This document shows positions 7,643 to 13,908 of a DNA stretch of 13,908 nt, piece after piece. Position numbers and translations under genes: made by a program. The DNA lies in NCBI GenBank assembly GCA_003557545.1, contig PWOD01000201.1:1-13908 (forward strand). The letters run 5' to 3'. The notes under the pieces were generated by a model. That model searched no databases, was not told the DNA's origin, and saw only the letters and a program-made list of their open reading frames with translations. Position 1 is the first letter of the stretch. Each line of letters starts with the position of its first letter. This DNA is from a bacterium. Its GTDB lineage: Bacteria > T1Sed10-126.

Positions 7643-9364
7643 ATGCCGGTTCATAACTCTGAGATCGCGGAAGCTTTTGAACAGATTGCTAATCTGTTGG
7701 AAATCACGGGGGCCAATCCATTTCGGGTCCGAGCTTATCGCAATGCTGCCCGAACTGTTGCTGGACATCCGACTGAACTTCGTCGGTTTGTGGCCGGGGA
7801 TGATGAGCTTACTGATCTACCGGGTATTGGCGATGATCTGTCTGATAAAATTACTGAATTTGTTAAAACTGGCAAGATTGGACTTTTAGAACAGTTGAAA
7901 TCTGAACTTCCTCCCGGCCTTTTGGAACTATTCAAAATTGAGGGACTTGGACCTAAAAAAATAAAAAAACTTTATGATGAGCTTGCTGTTGATTCCCTTG
8001 AAACCCTGGAGAATCTGGCCGAAACCGGTGAGATTGCTGACCTTGAGGGGTTTGGTCCTAAAACCGTCGAAAATTTACAAAAAAATATTCGGCGAATGAA
8101 ACGTCTTGATCAACGGTTTTTATTGAATGAGATAGAACAGTATGCCGCACCCCTGGTCGAGCAGCTGAGGGGATTAGATGGGGTGGATAGGGTGAAGATT
8201 GCTGGAAGTTTTCGCCGTCGCCAGCAAACGGTCGGTGACCTCGATATTCTTGTGAACGCCTCTAAAGCAGAACCGGTTATGGAAGCATTTACCGGTTATG
8301 AGGATATGGTGGATCTGGTTGCGGTCGGTGACACAAAGTCGAGTATTATTCTCCGTGGCGGATTACAGGTTGATTTGCGGGTTGTAGATAGCCAGAGCTG
8401 GGGGTCTGCTCTGCTTTATTTTACCGGTTCAAAAGAACATAATGTGGCGTTGCGTGGTATGGCTGGCCGTCAGAATAAAAAAATTAATGAATATGGAATT
8501 TATCAGGATGATAACCGGCTGGGTGGGGCGACCGAAAAGGAGATCTATCAGCAACTTGATCTGCCGTACATCGAGCCGGAACTGCGGGAGAATCGTGGGG
8601 AGCTGGAAGCAGCCAGAAATGATCTTTTACCGGAGCTGGTTGAACTTTCTGATATCAAGGGTGATCTGCAGACTCATAGCACTGGCAGTGATGGTAAAAA
8701 TACTCTTCGGGAGATGGGAGAGGCTGCTCGGGAGCTTGGTTATCAGTACCTGGCGGTTACCGATCATTCGGCTTATCTGGCCGTAACCGGGGGGCTGGAT
8801 GAAGAAGCTCTAAAACGGCAGGGTGAGAAGATCGATAAGTTGAATGATGGCTGGGATGATTTCCGGCTGTTGAAAAGTGCCGAGGTTGATATTCTTCCCG
8901 ATGGTAATCTGTCTCTGGATGATCAGGTTCTCTGTCAGCTTGATCTTGTGTCAGTCGCCATTCATAGCCGTTTTAATCTTTCTGAAGAAGCTCAGACGAA
9001 GAGAATCATTCGGGCACTTAAAAACCCCCTTGTTGATATTTTAGTTCATCCCACCGGTCGTTTGCTGGGGATACGGGAAGCTTATCCTCTGGATATGGAA
9101 AAAATTCTCCAAACAGCGTTAGAGGAGAACTGTTTTCTCGAAATTAACGCTTCACCTATGCGTCTTGATCTTGATGAAATAACTGCTCGTCGGGCCCGGG
9201 AAATCGGTTTAAAATTAACCATTTCGACCGATGCTCATAGCTGCCAGGAACTGGCTAATATGCGCTATGGAATCGGTCAGGCTCGCCGCGGCTGGCTCCG
9301 TAAACAGGATGTTTTAAATACCCGCAGCTGGTCCGACCTGACGACTAAATACCTTAACTCTTAG
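7643..9364 (+). CDS. polX: DNA polymerase/3'-5' exonuclease PolX (family X polymerase + PHP domain)
   Basis: Bacterial family X DNA polymerase that fills short gaps in base excision repair, with a C-terminal PHP metal-dependent phosphoesterase giving 3'-5' exonuclease and AP-processing activity. The protein is 573 aa, full length for the family. Helix-hairpin-helix segments are at about 58-75 (LPGIGDDLSDKI), 99-110 (IEGLGPKKIKKL) and 135-145. The palm has GSFRRRQQTVGDLDIL with D199 and D201 and a third acid, D244, so the polymerase triad is intact. PHP metal ligands are H345, H375, E414, H441, H469, D530 and H532. The first His of the usual HxH motif is Gln343, which I believe is a common PolX variant. 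ATG 7643 begins the conserved MPVHNSEIA start. AAAAGG stands 13 nt upstream. Confidence 0.96.
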   Translation: MPVHNSEIAEAFEQIANLLEITGANPFRVRAYRNAARTVAGHPTELRRFVAGDDELTDLPGIGDDLSDKITEFVKTGKIGLLEQLKSELPPGLLELFKIEGLGPKKIKKLYDELAVDSLETLENLAETGEIADLEGFGPKTVENLQKNIRRMKRLDQRFLLNEIEQYAAPLVEQLRGLDGVDRVKIAGSFRRRQQTVGDLDILVNASKAEPVMEAFTGYEDMVDLVAVGDTKSSIILRGGLQVDLRVVDSQSWGSALLYFTGSKEHNVALRGMAGRQNKKINEYGIYQDDNRLGGATEKEIYQQLDLPYIEPELRENRGELEAARNDLLPELVELSDIKGDLQTHSTGSDGKNTLREMGEAARELGYQYLAVTDHSAYLAVTGGLDEEALKRQGEKIDKLNDGWDDFRLLKSAEVDILPDGNLSLDDQVLCQLDLVSVAIHSRFNLSEEAQTKRIIRALKNPLVDILVHPTGRLLGIREAYPLDMEKILQTALEENCFLEINASPMRLDLDEITARRAREIGLKLTISTDAHSCQELANMRYGIGQARRGWLRKQDVLNTRSWSDLTTKYLNS

Positions 9365-9377
9365 CTCCCATTAGCAT

Positions 9378-9413
9378 TTTATCTCTGGACCAGGGGTGCG
9401 GTTCTGAGATGAA
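9378..9413 (+). terminator. strong hairpin after polX, without a T tract
   Basis: ATCTC-t-GGACC (9381-9391) pairs with GGTTC-t-GAGAT (9400-9410) around an 8-nt loop, with one G-U pair and one T/T mismatch. Three further outer pairs extend it to 9378-9413. It starts 13 nt after the polX stop, the usual position for a 3' end structure. No run of T follows on either strand, so it is not a classical intrinsic terminator. It may protect the 3' end or act with Rho. Confidence 0.4.
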
Positions 9414-9477
9414 TTAAGTTCAATTAATCAAAAATGCAACTAATAATTTCAACATATAAAGCTATTTTCTTAATTAT

Positions 9478-9601
9478 TTGACTGGATTTTGCTGAAAATT
9501 TAGGCTGATGTATTTATACTCGGTAAAACCGTAGGCTCTGAATTTTATTAACTGGCAATATATTCTGTTGCTTGATATCCTTGTAAAAGAGAGAATAACA
9601 A
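9478..9601 (+). promoter_or_regulatory. AT-rich leader of fba with several promoter-like boxes
   Basis: The 285-nt gap 9365-9649 holds no gene. Candidate boxes are TTGACT (9478-9483) with a weak TAGGCT 17 nt later, a good -10 word TATACT at 9515-9520 with no fitting -35, and TTGATA (9572-9577) with TAACAA 18 nt later. A small palindrome CGGT-aaa-ACCG follows TATACT at 9521-9531. A promoter for fba is likely here because of the gap and the hairpin before it, but I cannot choose among the boxes. Confidence 0.35.
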
Positions 9602-9649
9602 TTGATTTTTGGCTATTTCTAAATTTTTTTCAAACTGAGGCGATCTGCT

Positions 9650-10657
9650 ATGGTTGTGCATTATACAGAATTGGGTCTGGTAAATACCAAAGAGATGTTT
9701 GCCAGAGCAATCGCTGGTGGGTATGCAATTCCCGGCTATAATTTTAATAATATGGAGCAACTGCAGGCGATAGTGGGGGCCTGTAGTGAAACTGCTTCAC
9801 CCCTTATTCTTCAGGTTTCAGAGGGGGCGAGGAATTATGCTAATCAGACCCTTCTTCGTTATATGGCTGAAGGAGCGGTTGAATATGCGGCTGAGCTGGC
9901 TGCCGCGGGTGATAAGCCGATTCCGATAACTCTCCATCTTGACCATGGTGATTCCTTTGAACTTTGTAAGGACTGTATTGATAGTGGTTTTTCTTCTGTG
10001 ATGATTGATGGGTCAGCTCGACCCTATGAGGAAAATATTGAAGTTACTCGGAAAGTCTGTGAATATGCTCATAAACATGATGTGTCTGTGGAAGGGGAAC
10101 TGGGAGTTCTTGCCGGGATTGAAGATGATGTGTCGGCTGAGGAATCTGTTTATACCCGGCCGGAAGAGGTTGAAGATTTTGTTTCTCGGACCGGTGTTGA
10201 CTCACTGGCCATCTCTATTGGAACTTCTCATGGAGCCAATAAATTCACTCCGGAACAATGTACTGAAAATGATCGGGGAGAGCTTGTACCGCCGCCGTTG
10301 CGGTTTGATATTCTTTATGAAATCGAAGAAAATCTACCGGGCTTTCCGATCGTTCTTCATGGTTCCTCCAGTGTTCCTCGCCATCTTGTTGAGACAATTA
10401 ATAAATATGGCGGGCAGTTGGAGGACGCCATTGGAATTCCTGAGGAGCAGTTGAGTAAGGCTGCTAAATCCGCTGTTTGTAAGATTAATATTGACTCTGA
10501 TGGACGCCTTGCATTAACCGCGGCGGTGCGCAAAACGCTCGCTGAAAATCCTCGGCTATTTGATCCCCGTAAATATTTAGGCCCCGGACGGGAACGACTA
10601 AAACAGCTTTACAAAGATAAAATCAAAAATGTTCTTGGCTCGGAAAATCAGGCTTAA
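9650..10657 (+). CDS. fba: class II fructose-1,6-bisphosphate aldolase
   Basis: Zinc-dependent aldolase that interconverts fructose-1,6-bisphosphate with dihydroxyacetone phosphate and glyceraldehyde-3-phosphate in glycolysis and gluconeogenesis. The protein is 335 aa. HLDHGDS (96-102) gives the catalytic Asp98 and zinc ligand H99. VEGELG (137-142) carries acidic residues for the second metal site. GTSHGANKF (191-199) gives ligand H194. LHGSS (236-240) gives H237, and NIDSDGR (280-286) binds substrate phosphate. All expected active-site residues are present. The start is ATG 9650 with GAGG about 10 nt upstream. It is a single-gene unit by spacing: 285 nt before it and 96 nt to sfsA after it. 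Tagatose-bisphosphate aldolases share the fold, but the C-terminal extension (KYLGPGRERLK) is typical of this Fba branch. Confidence 0.95.
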   Translation: MVVHYTELGLVNTKEMFARAIAGGYAIPGYNFNNMEQLQAIVGACSETASPLILQVSEGARNYANQTLLRYMAEGAVEYAAELAAAGDKPIPITLHLDHGDSFELCKDCIDSGFSSVMIDGSARPYEENIEVTRKVCEYAHKHDVSVEGELGVLAGIEDDVSAEESVYTRPEEVEDFVSRTGVDSLAISIGTSHGANKFTPEQCTENDRGELVPPPLRFDILYEIEENLPGFPIVLHGSSSVPRHLVETINKYGGQLEDAIGIPEEQLSKAAKSAVCKINIDSDGRLALTAAVRKTLAENPRLFDPRKYLGPGRERLKQLYKDKIKNVLGSENQA

Positions 10658-10690
10658 ATTATCCTGCTTAACGGTAGTTGTTGCAGATTC

Positions 10691-10714
10691 AGCCAGCTTG
10701 CTCCATAGCTGGTT
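10691..10714 (+). terminator. 8-bp hairpin between fba and sfsA
   Basis: AGCCAGCT (10691-10698) pairs with AGCTGGTT (10707-10714), including one G-U pair, around an 8-nt loop. It lies 34 nt after the fba stop. A T-rich run (10729-10734) begins only about 15 nt downstream, too far for a classical intrinsic terminator. Partial termination or 3'-end protection of the abundant fba message is possible. Confidence 0.35.
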
Positions 10715-10753
10715 CTCGCAGATCATTAATTTTTCTTGCTTCTTTTTGGATTG

Positions 10754-11440
10754 ATGGAGCAGATTAAAGCTAAACTGCTTGCCCGGCCCAACCGTTTTGT
10801 AATGTTATGTCAGCTTGAATCAGGTCAAACTGTTCGAGCCCATTGCCCCAACAGTTCTCGTTTAATCGGCCTCTTAGAGGATAAACCTGAGCTGCTTCTG
10901 TGCCCGTCTAACATCCCCACCCGTAAAACTGATTATACAGTTGAAGCAATTAAAAATAACTCTATCTGGGTTGGAATATATGCGGCTCGAGCGAACGATA
11001 TTTTTGAGCGTTATTTACAAGATTCTCCTGAGTGGCCATTCTCAACCTGGCAGAGCTGGCGACGGGAGCGGCAGCTTGGTAGCAGTCGGATTGATTTTTG
11101 TGGGCAGTTACCGACATCTGAAAAACATCGGGTTGAAATAAAATCCTTGAGTAGTCGTTGGAAGGATGGAACGGCATTTTACTCTGGAACTCCCTCGGCA
11201 CGAGGTTGTCGACATCTTGCTGAACTGGGACAGCTTGTTGCAAAAGGGGTAAGGGCAAGCTGTATTTTTGTTATTCAGCGATCTGATGTAACAGCTCTAA
11301 AACCGGCTCCTGTAACTGATCCGGGCTGGCTATCGGCCCTCCGTCGGGCCCGTAACCTGGGAGTCGATATAAGAGCTTTTAACTGCCTGAGAGAGGAGAA
11401 GGGCTGGAAGCTTTCGTCGCAGTTAGAAGTTGTTCTGTAA
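10754..11440 (+). CDS. sfsA: SfsA family protein (sugar fermentation stimulation protein homolog), divergent
   Basis: Member of the SfsA family, named from an E. coli gene linked to maltose metabolism; its molecular role is uncertain, with a nucleic-acid-binding OB-like N-terminal part and a nuclease-like fold proposed. The protein is 228 aa from ATG 10754. TTG codons at 10736 and 10751 are alternative starts, and no strong ribosome binding site favours any of them. Conserved marks are CPNSSRL (31-37; the family usually reads LPNTGR), RKTDY (57-61), SRIDF (111-115), VEIK (127-130) and SARGCRHLAEL (148-158). FVIQR (172-176) and TDPGW (188-192) follow. The usual FPDAPT segment after VEVK is replaced here by FYSGTPS (142-148), losing the conserved Asp. 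It follows fba after a hairpin and lies 18 nt before the permease gene. Confidence 0.88.
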   Translation: MEQIKAKLLARPNRFVMLCQLESGQTVRAHCPNSSRLIGLLEDKPELLLCPSNIPTRKTDYTVEAIKNNSIWVGIYAARANDIFERYLQDSPEWPFSTWQSWRRERQLGSSRIDFCGQLPTSEKHRVEIKSLSSRWKDGTAFYSGTPSARGCRHLAELGQLVAKGVRASCIFVIQRSDVTALKPAPVTDPGWLSALRRARNLGVDIRAFNCLREEKGWKLSSQLEVVL

Positions 11441-11458
11441 GGTTGGAACCATTTCATC

Positions 11459-12778
11459 ATGGGATGTGAAAAAGTGATGAATTATATCAGAAGATATTTT
11501 AAAATTTCTGAGCGCAACAGCACGATTGGAGCTGAATTGCGAGCCGGTACGGTCACCTTCCTGGCTATGTCTTATGTACTTTTTGTGGTCCCCGGGATTC
11601 TTTCCGATGCCGGTCTGCCTTCTGCTGATGTGACAACCGCTCTCTGTGTTGCTTCGGCGATTGCCTGTTTTATAATGGGTTTTTATGCTAATTTTCCCTT
11701 TGCACTTGCACCGGGAATGGGCCTGGTTGCCTATTTTACCTACGGGGTAGTTAAGGGGTTGGGTGTTAGCTGGCAACTGGCACTTGCTGCTGTTTTTTTA
11801 GAGGGAGTATTATTTTTGTTATTCAGTTTTGTCGGGGTAAGAAAAGCAATTATAAATGTCCTGCCGGACTCTGTGAAAACTGCAATACCGCCGGGTATAG
11901 GATTTTTTTTAGCGATTATCGGTCTGCAAAATATGGGGGTTATCGTGGAAAATCCTGATACGCTGGTTGACCTGGGTAACCTTACTGCTCCGGCAGTTTT
12001 ATTGAGTATAGGCTGTTTGATTCTCATCAGTGTCCTGTTGTCTATCAAATTTAAAGGTGCTATTCTCCTGGGAATTTTGCTCACCACGGTGGTGGCCTGG
12101 GTAAGCGGAATTGCTCAACCTCCGGAAGCCCTGTTCGGGCTACCTGTTTTTCCCCGGGAGACCTTCTTGGCATTAGAGATCAGTAGCTTGTTAAACTGGT
12201 CAATAGTTCCAGTCGTTTTTGCCTTTTTGTTCGTTGATGTTTTTGATACTGCCGGCACTTTACTGGGGGTTGGTAGAGCAGCTGGTTTTGTTGATTCTGA
12301 GGGTTGTCTGCCCGGTGCTGAAAAGGCCTTTACCGCCGATGCTGTGGGGACGATGGCCGGTGGCCTGCTCGGTACCAGTACCATTACCACCTATATTGAC
12401 TCGGCCACCGGGGTAGAGGAGGGGGGACGAACCGGTCTTACGGCTGTGGTGGTTGGAGGCTATTTCCTTCTGGCCCTGTTTTTCGCACCTTTTATTGTAG
12501 CAATTCCTATGTTGGCCACAGCACCTGCCCTGGTTGTTGTCGGAGCGCTTTTAATGAAAGGGGTGGCTCAGATAAACTGGGATGAAAAGGCGGTCGCAAT
12601 CCCGGCTTTTTTAACAGTTGTAATCATGCCTTTTAGTTTTTCCATAGCCAATGGAATTTCTTTTGGCATCTGTTCCCATGTCCTGATAAAAATCTTTAGC
12701 GGACGGTTCCGTGAGGTATCACCGCTGCTCTATTTACTGAGTGCTCTTTTATTGCTTTATTTTGGCCTGGTGCTCTAG
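11459..12778 (+). CDS. NCS2 family purine (adenine/guanine/hypoxanthine) permease, AzgA-like
   Basis: Inner-membrane proton-coupled purine importer of the AzgA branch of NCS2. The protein is 439 aa, with about 12-14 hydrophobic membrane spans. AzgA-type signatures are AELRAGTVTFLAMSY near the N-terminus, APGMGLVAYFTYGVV (84-98), FVDVFDTAGTLLG (258-270), TADAVGT (292-298), TSTITTYIDSATG (306-318) and GGRTGLTAV (322-330). Two positions are unusual as I recall the family: Val90 where Asn is normal (GMGLNAYF), and Asp314 where Glu is normal (TYIESATG). ATG 11459 is the first start; ATG 11477 (MNYIRRYF) is an alternative with GGGATG upstream. It sits 18 nt after sfsA and may share its transcript. 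Substrate choice (adenine, hypoxanthine or guanine) cannot be read from the sequence. Confidence 0.93.
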   Translation: MGCEKVMNYIRRYFKISERNSTIGAELRAGTVTFLAMSYVLFVVPGILSDAGLPSADVTTALCVASAIACFIMGFYANFPFALAPGMGLVAYFTYGVVKGLGVSWQLALAAVFLEGVLFLLFSFVGVRKAIINVLPDSVKTAIPPGIGFFLAIIGLQNMGVIVENPDTLVDLGNLTAPAVLLSIGCLILISVLLSIKFKGAILLGILLTTVVAWVSGIAQPPEALFGLPVFPRETFLALEISSLLNWSIVPVVFAFLFVDVFDTAGTLLGVGRAAGFVDSEGCLPGAEKAFTADAVGTMAGGLLGTSTITTYIDSATGVEEGGRTGLTAVVVGGYFLLALFFAPFIVAIPMLATAPALVVVGALLMKGVAQINWDEKAVAIPAFLTVVIMPFSFSIANGISFGICSHVLIKIFSGRFREVSPLLYLLSALLLLYFGLVL

Positions 12779-12815
12779 TTTTTATCGAAACTATTTTATC
12801 GACTGCTTAACTCTC

Positions 12816-12852
12816 AATTAGTCGTTTTAATTAATCATTACACTAATTTTTT
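12816..12852 (+). terminator. weak AT-rich hairpin with T tract after the permease gene
   Basis: AATTAGT (12816-12822) and ACTAATT (12842-12848) are perfect inverted repeats around a 19-nt loop, followed by TTTT (12849-12852). The position, 38 nt after the permease stop, suits a terminator, but the stem is almost all A-T and would be unstable. The rest of 12779-12916 is AT-rich and I see nothing else in it. Confidence 0.28.
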
Positions 12853-12916
12853 AACTCACTCGATTAACATTATTTTTTCAGAATTCGGTTCAGGTCTGGA
12901 ACAATTCCCGTGGTGG

Positions 12917-13547
12917 TTACGGAGCTCTACTTGTCTGGTCATAAATAAGATTTAACCGCTGACGAACTTCATGCTCTCTAACCGCCGTTACATAGGACAC
13001 TGGATTGTTGGCAAATTGGACCTCAGTGGTCCCAAAGATTGTTGAGCGTCTTCCAACCTGTTGTTTAGCGTTAGTCCTTCATCTGTATAATTGGTGAACA
13101 TCATCAACCCTTTTAGTCCGTGTTTTTTCAGGTAAGGCATAAACTTCTGCCGGAACGCTTTCGTTTCTTTCTCCTCCGGAGTAAACCCAGAATCTCACAG
13201 CTCCATTTCCGGTTTATGCCGAAGGCGATGATGTGAACCACTCGGACATCTTCTTGGCCCTTATCCTGGGGCCTGGCCAGATCTACATAATTCTAAGCTC
13301 TATATAACCGGTGGGTCCGAAACGCTTTAATCTTGCGGTTCATGCATCATTCGTTCGATCCGCGCCTGAGCGTTCGGTTGCTGTCACTACAGGAAAAATT
13401 ACCGATTAAAAGTTCTTTTTCACAACTTCGGGATGGTGAGGTTTAACTTTCTCGGAATCGTTTTAAGAGTTTTTTCGGATAACAATCTCTATTTCTATAA
13501 ACGCTTCGTTCCACTTTTTGCTTATCCTTTATCAATGCTTCAGCCAT
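12917..13547 (-). pseudogene. decayed mutator-type (IS256-like) transposase remnant
   Basis: Read on the minus strand, this stretch gives pieces of one protein in shifting frames, in the order of a mutator-family transposase. From the ATG at 13547 (stop 13443) comes a 34-residue start with YRNRDCYPKKLLKRF, like the YRNGYxxKxL region. Next is PNAQARIERMMHE (about 13350-13380), like the YQRSExALxE region, then YIELR where DATYxKVR is expected. EDVRVVHIIAFGINRKWSCEI (about 13188-13255) shifts frame into GFTPEEKETKAFRQKFMPYL and KKHGLKGLMMF, matching IAIGVNxxGxxEILGF and the FLxxLKxRGL region. A last piece, FGTTEVQFANNPVSYV to YDQTSRAP, stops at 12917. At least four frame changes or stops, the loss of clear catalytic Asp residues and a missing C-terminal third make it non-functional. 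The family call rests on remembered consensus. Confidence 0.6.
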
Positions 13548-13609
13548 CGTGTGATTTCAATAGTGTTTCTGAGTAAAAAAATCACTATTGAAGTTATCAC
13601 ACGATGGCT
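13542..13609. repeat. long imperfect inverted repeat, probable facing transposon ends
   Basis: The left arm (13542-13565, containing GCCATCGTGTGAT then TTCAATAGTG) is the reverse complement of the right arm (13583-13609), except for a 3-nt insertion, GTT at 13593-13595, in the right arm. The result is 24 paired positions around a 17-nt spacer (13566-13582). The ATG of the decayed transposase lies inside the left arm, so this arm is probably the terminal repeat at the 5' end of that element. The right arm points the opposite way. TTTTT follows the right arm, so a + strand transcript could also terminate here. I favour transposon ends because of the association with the transposase. Confidence 0.7.
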
Positions 13610-13613
13610 TTTT

Positions 13614-13740
13614 GTTAATAATCTGCTCTGAAAAAAAACAATTCATAGAATTTTATAAGACTTAACTTGTCGCCTCCCACGTCTGGGTGATGTTTCTTCC
13701 CGATACTGTCTGCCGTGGCCATCCCCCTGCTGTTCACCCT
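13614..13740. other. non-coding junction between inverted repeat and ABC fragment
   Basis: The first part (to about 13668) is AT-rich, with an A8 run at 13632-13639, and contains nothing I recognise. From about 13670 the sequence becomes richer in G+C. One frame over 13691-13755 reads as a short hydrophobic stretch, [18 protein letters not shown], like one membrane helix, but it has no start and soon meets a stop. The frame continuing into the ABC fragment is open from 13666, but its residues do not resemble an ABC ATPase before about 13747. Confidence 0.5.
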
Positions 13741-13746
13741 TCTGTT

Positions 13747-13908
13747 GATGATTCACAGGTGGAGCGCGCCGCCCGTATTGCCAACATTCACGACTTTGTA
13801 ACGACCGAGCTCACCGACGGCTACGATACGGTGGTCGGAGAGCGGGGCGTGCGCCTTTCCGGCGGCTATCGCCGGCGCATTGGCATAGCGCGGGCGCTTT
13901 ACCACGAC
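13747..13908 (+). pseudogene. ABC exporter ATPase fragment (signature-motif region), 5'-truncated and cut by the window end
   Basis: The final 54 codons encode the helical/signature part of an ABC exporter nucleotide-binding domain. [13 protein letters not shown] is followed by [17 protein letters not shown] and [13 protein letters not shown]. This matches the usual series between Q-loop and Walker B in MsbA- or lipid A-type half transporters. Walker A, the Q-loop and the membrane domain, which should precede it, are absent upstream. The fragment is therefore either the surviving 3' part of a rearranged gene or foreign sequence joined to this contig; its 3' side runs off the window. The signature reads LSGGYRRR instead of LSGGQRQR. 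Composition is 98 G+C in the last 150 bases by hand count, clearly above the rest of the window. Confidence 0.75.

Noticed and set aside
9553-9572. Possible sigma54 promoter (TGGCA ... TTGC) upstream of fba
   Set aside because: The GG and GC elements are 14 nt apart instead of the required 10.
12779-13670. CRISPR array, tRNA or group II intron in the gene-poor right end
   Set aside because: No spaced direct repeats, no cloverleaf or acceptor pattern and no reverse-transcriptase pieces were seen. The readable fragments fit a transposase instead.
13666-13746. Coding sequence continuing the ABC fragment upstream
   Set aside because: The frame is open but has no likely start, and its residues do not match the Q-loop region that should precede the fragment.

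Overview
The window is about 13.9 kb of moderate-GC bacterial chromosome. Every intact gene lies on the + strand. It starts inside the 3' end of aroA and ends inside a fragment of an ABC transporter gene, so both edges cut genes. A lipobox protein points to a diderm. The nfnAB pair, a bacterial geranylgeranyl-reductase-family flavoprotein and a class II aldolase suggest an anaerobe, most likely a Desulfobacterota-type bacterium. That taxonomic guess rests on gene content only and is low confidence.

Layout. At 2-370 is the end of aroA (EPSP synthase), followed by an uncharacterised lipoprotein (460-1215). A compact redox block comes next: nfnA (1442-2272) and nfnB (2275-3699), 2 nt apart, encode the electron-bifurcating NADH-dependent ferredoxin:NADP+ oxidoreductase. 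A geranylgeranyl-reductase-family FAD enzyme follows (3735-4892), and recG starts 9 nt after it (about 4902-7220). Then come a small ArsR-type regulator with a thiol metal-site motif (7302-7589) and the repair polymerase/nuclease polX (7643-9364). After a 285-bp AT-rich gap with a strong hairpin lie class II fructose-bisphosphate aldolase (9650-10657), a divergent sfsA (10754-11440) and an AzgA-type NCS2 purine permease (11459-12778).

From 12779 to the end there is no intact gene. The minus strand of 12917-13547 carries a heavily frameshifted remnant of a mutator (IS256-type) transposase. Its first ATG lies inside one arm of a long inverted repeat (13542-13609) that is probably made of transposon ends facing each other. 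Past a short AT-rich stretch the composition changes abruptly, and the last 150 bases (98 G+C by hand count) encode the signature-motif part of an ABC exporter ATPase with no upstream half. This right end looks like an insertion or rearrangement hotspot, or an assembly junction.

How the genes fit together: NfnAB balances NADH, NADPH and reduced ferredoxin, and the adjacent reductase is a plausible consumer of low-potential electrons for isoprenoid reduction. RecG and PolX are DNA-repair enzymes that bracket the ArsR-type regulator. I see no complete previously undescribed system. The best leads are the nfnAB/reductase/recG arrangement, the repair-flanked metal sensor, and the transposon-end structure beside the foreign-looking ABC fragment.
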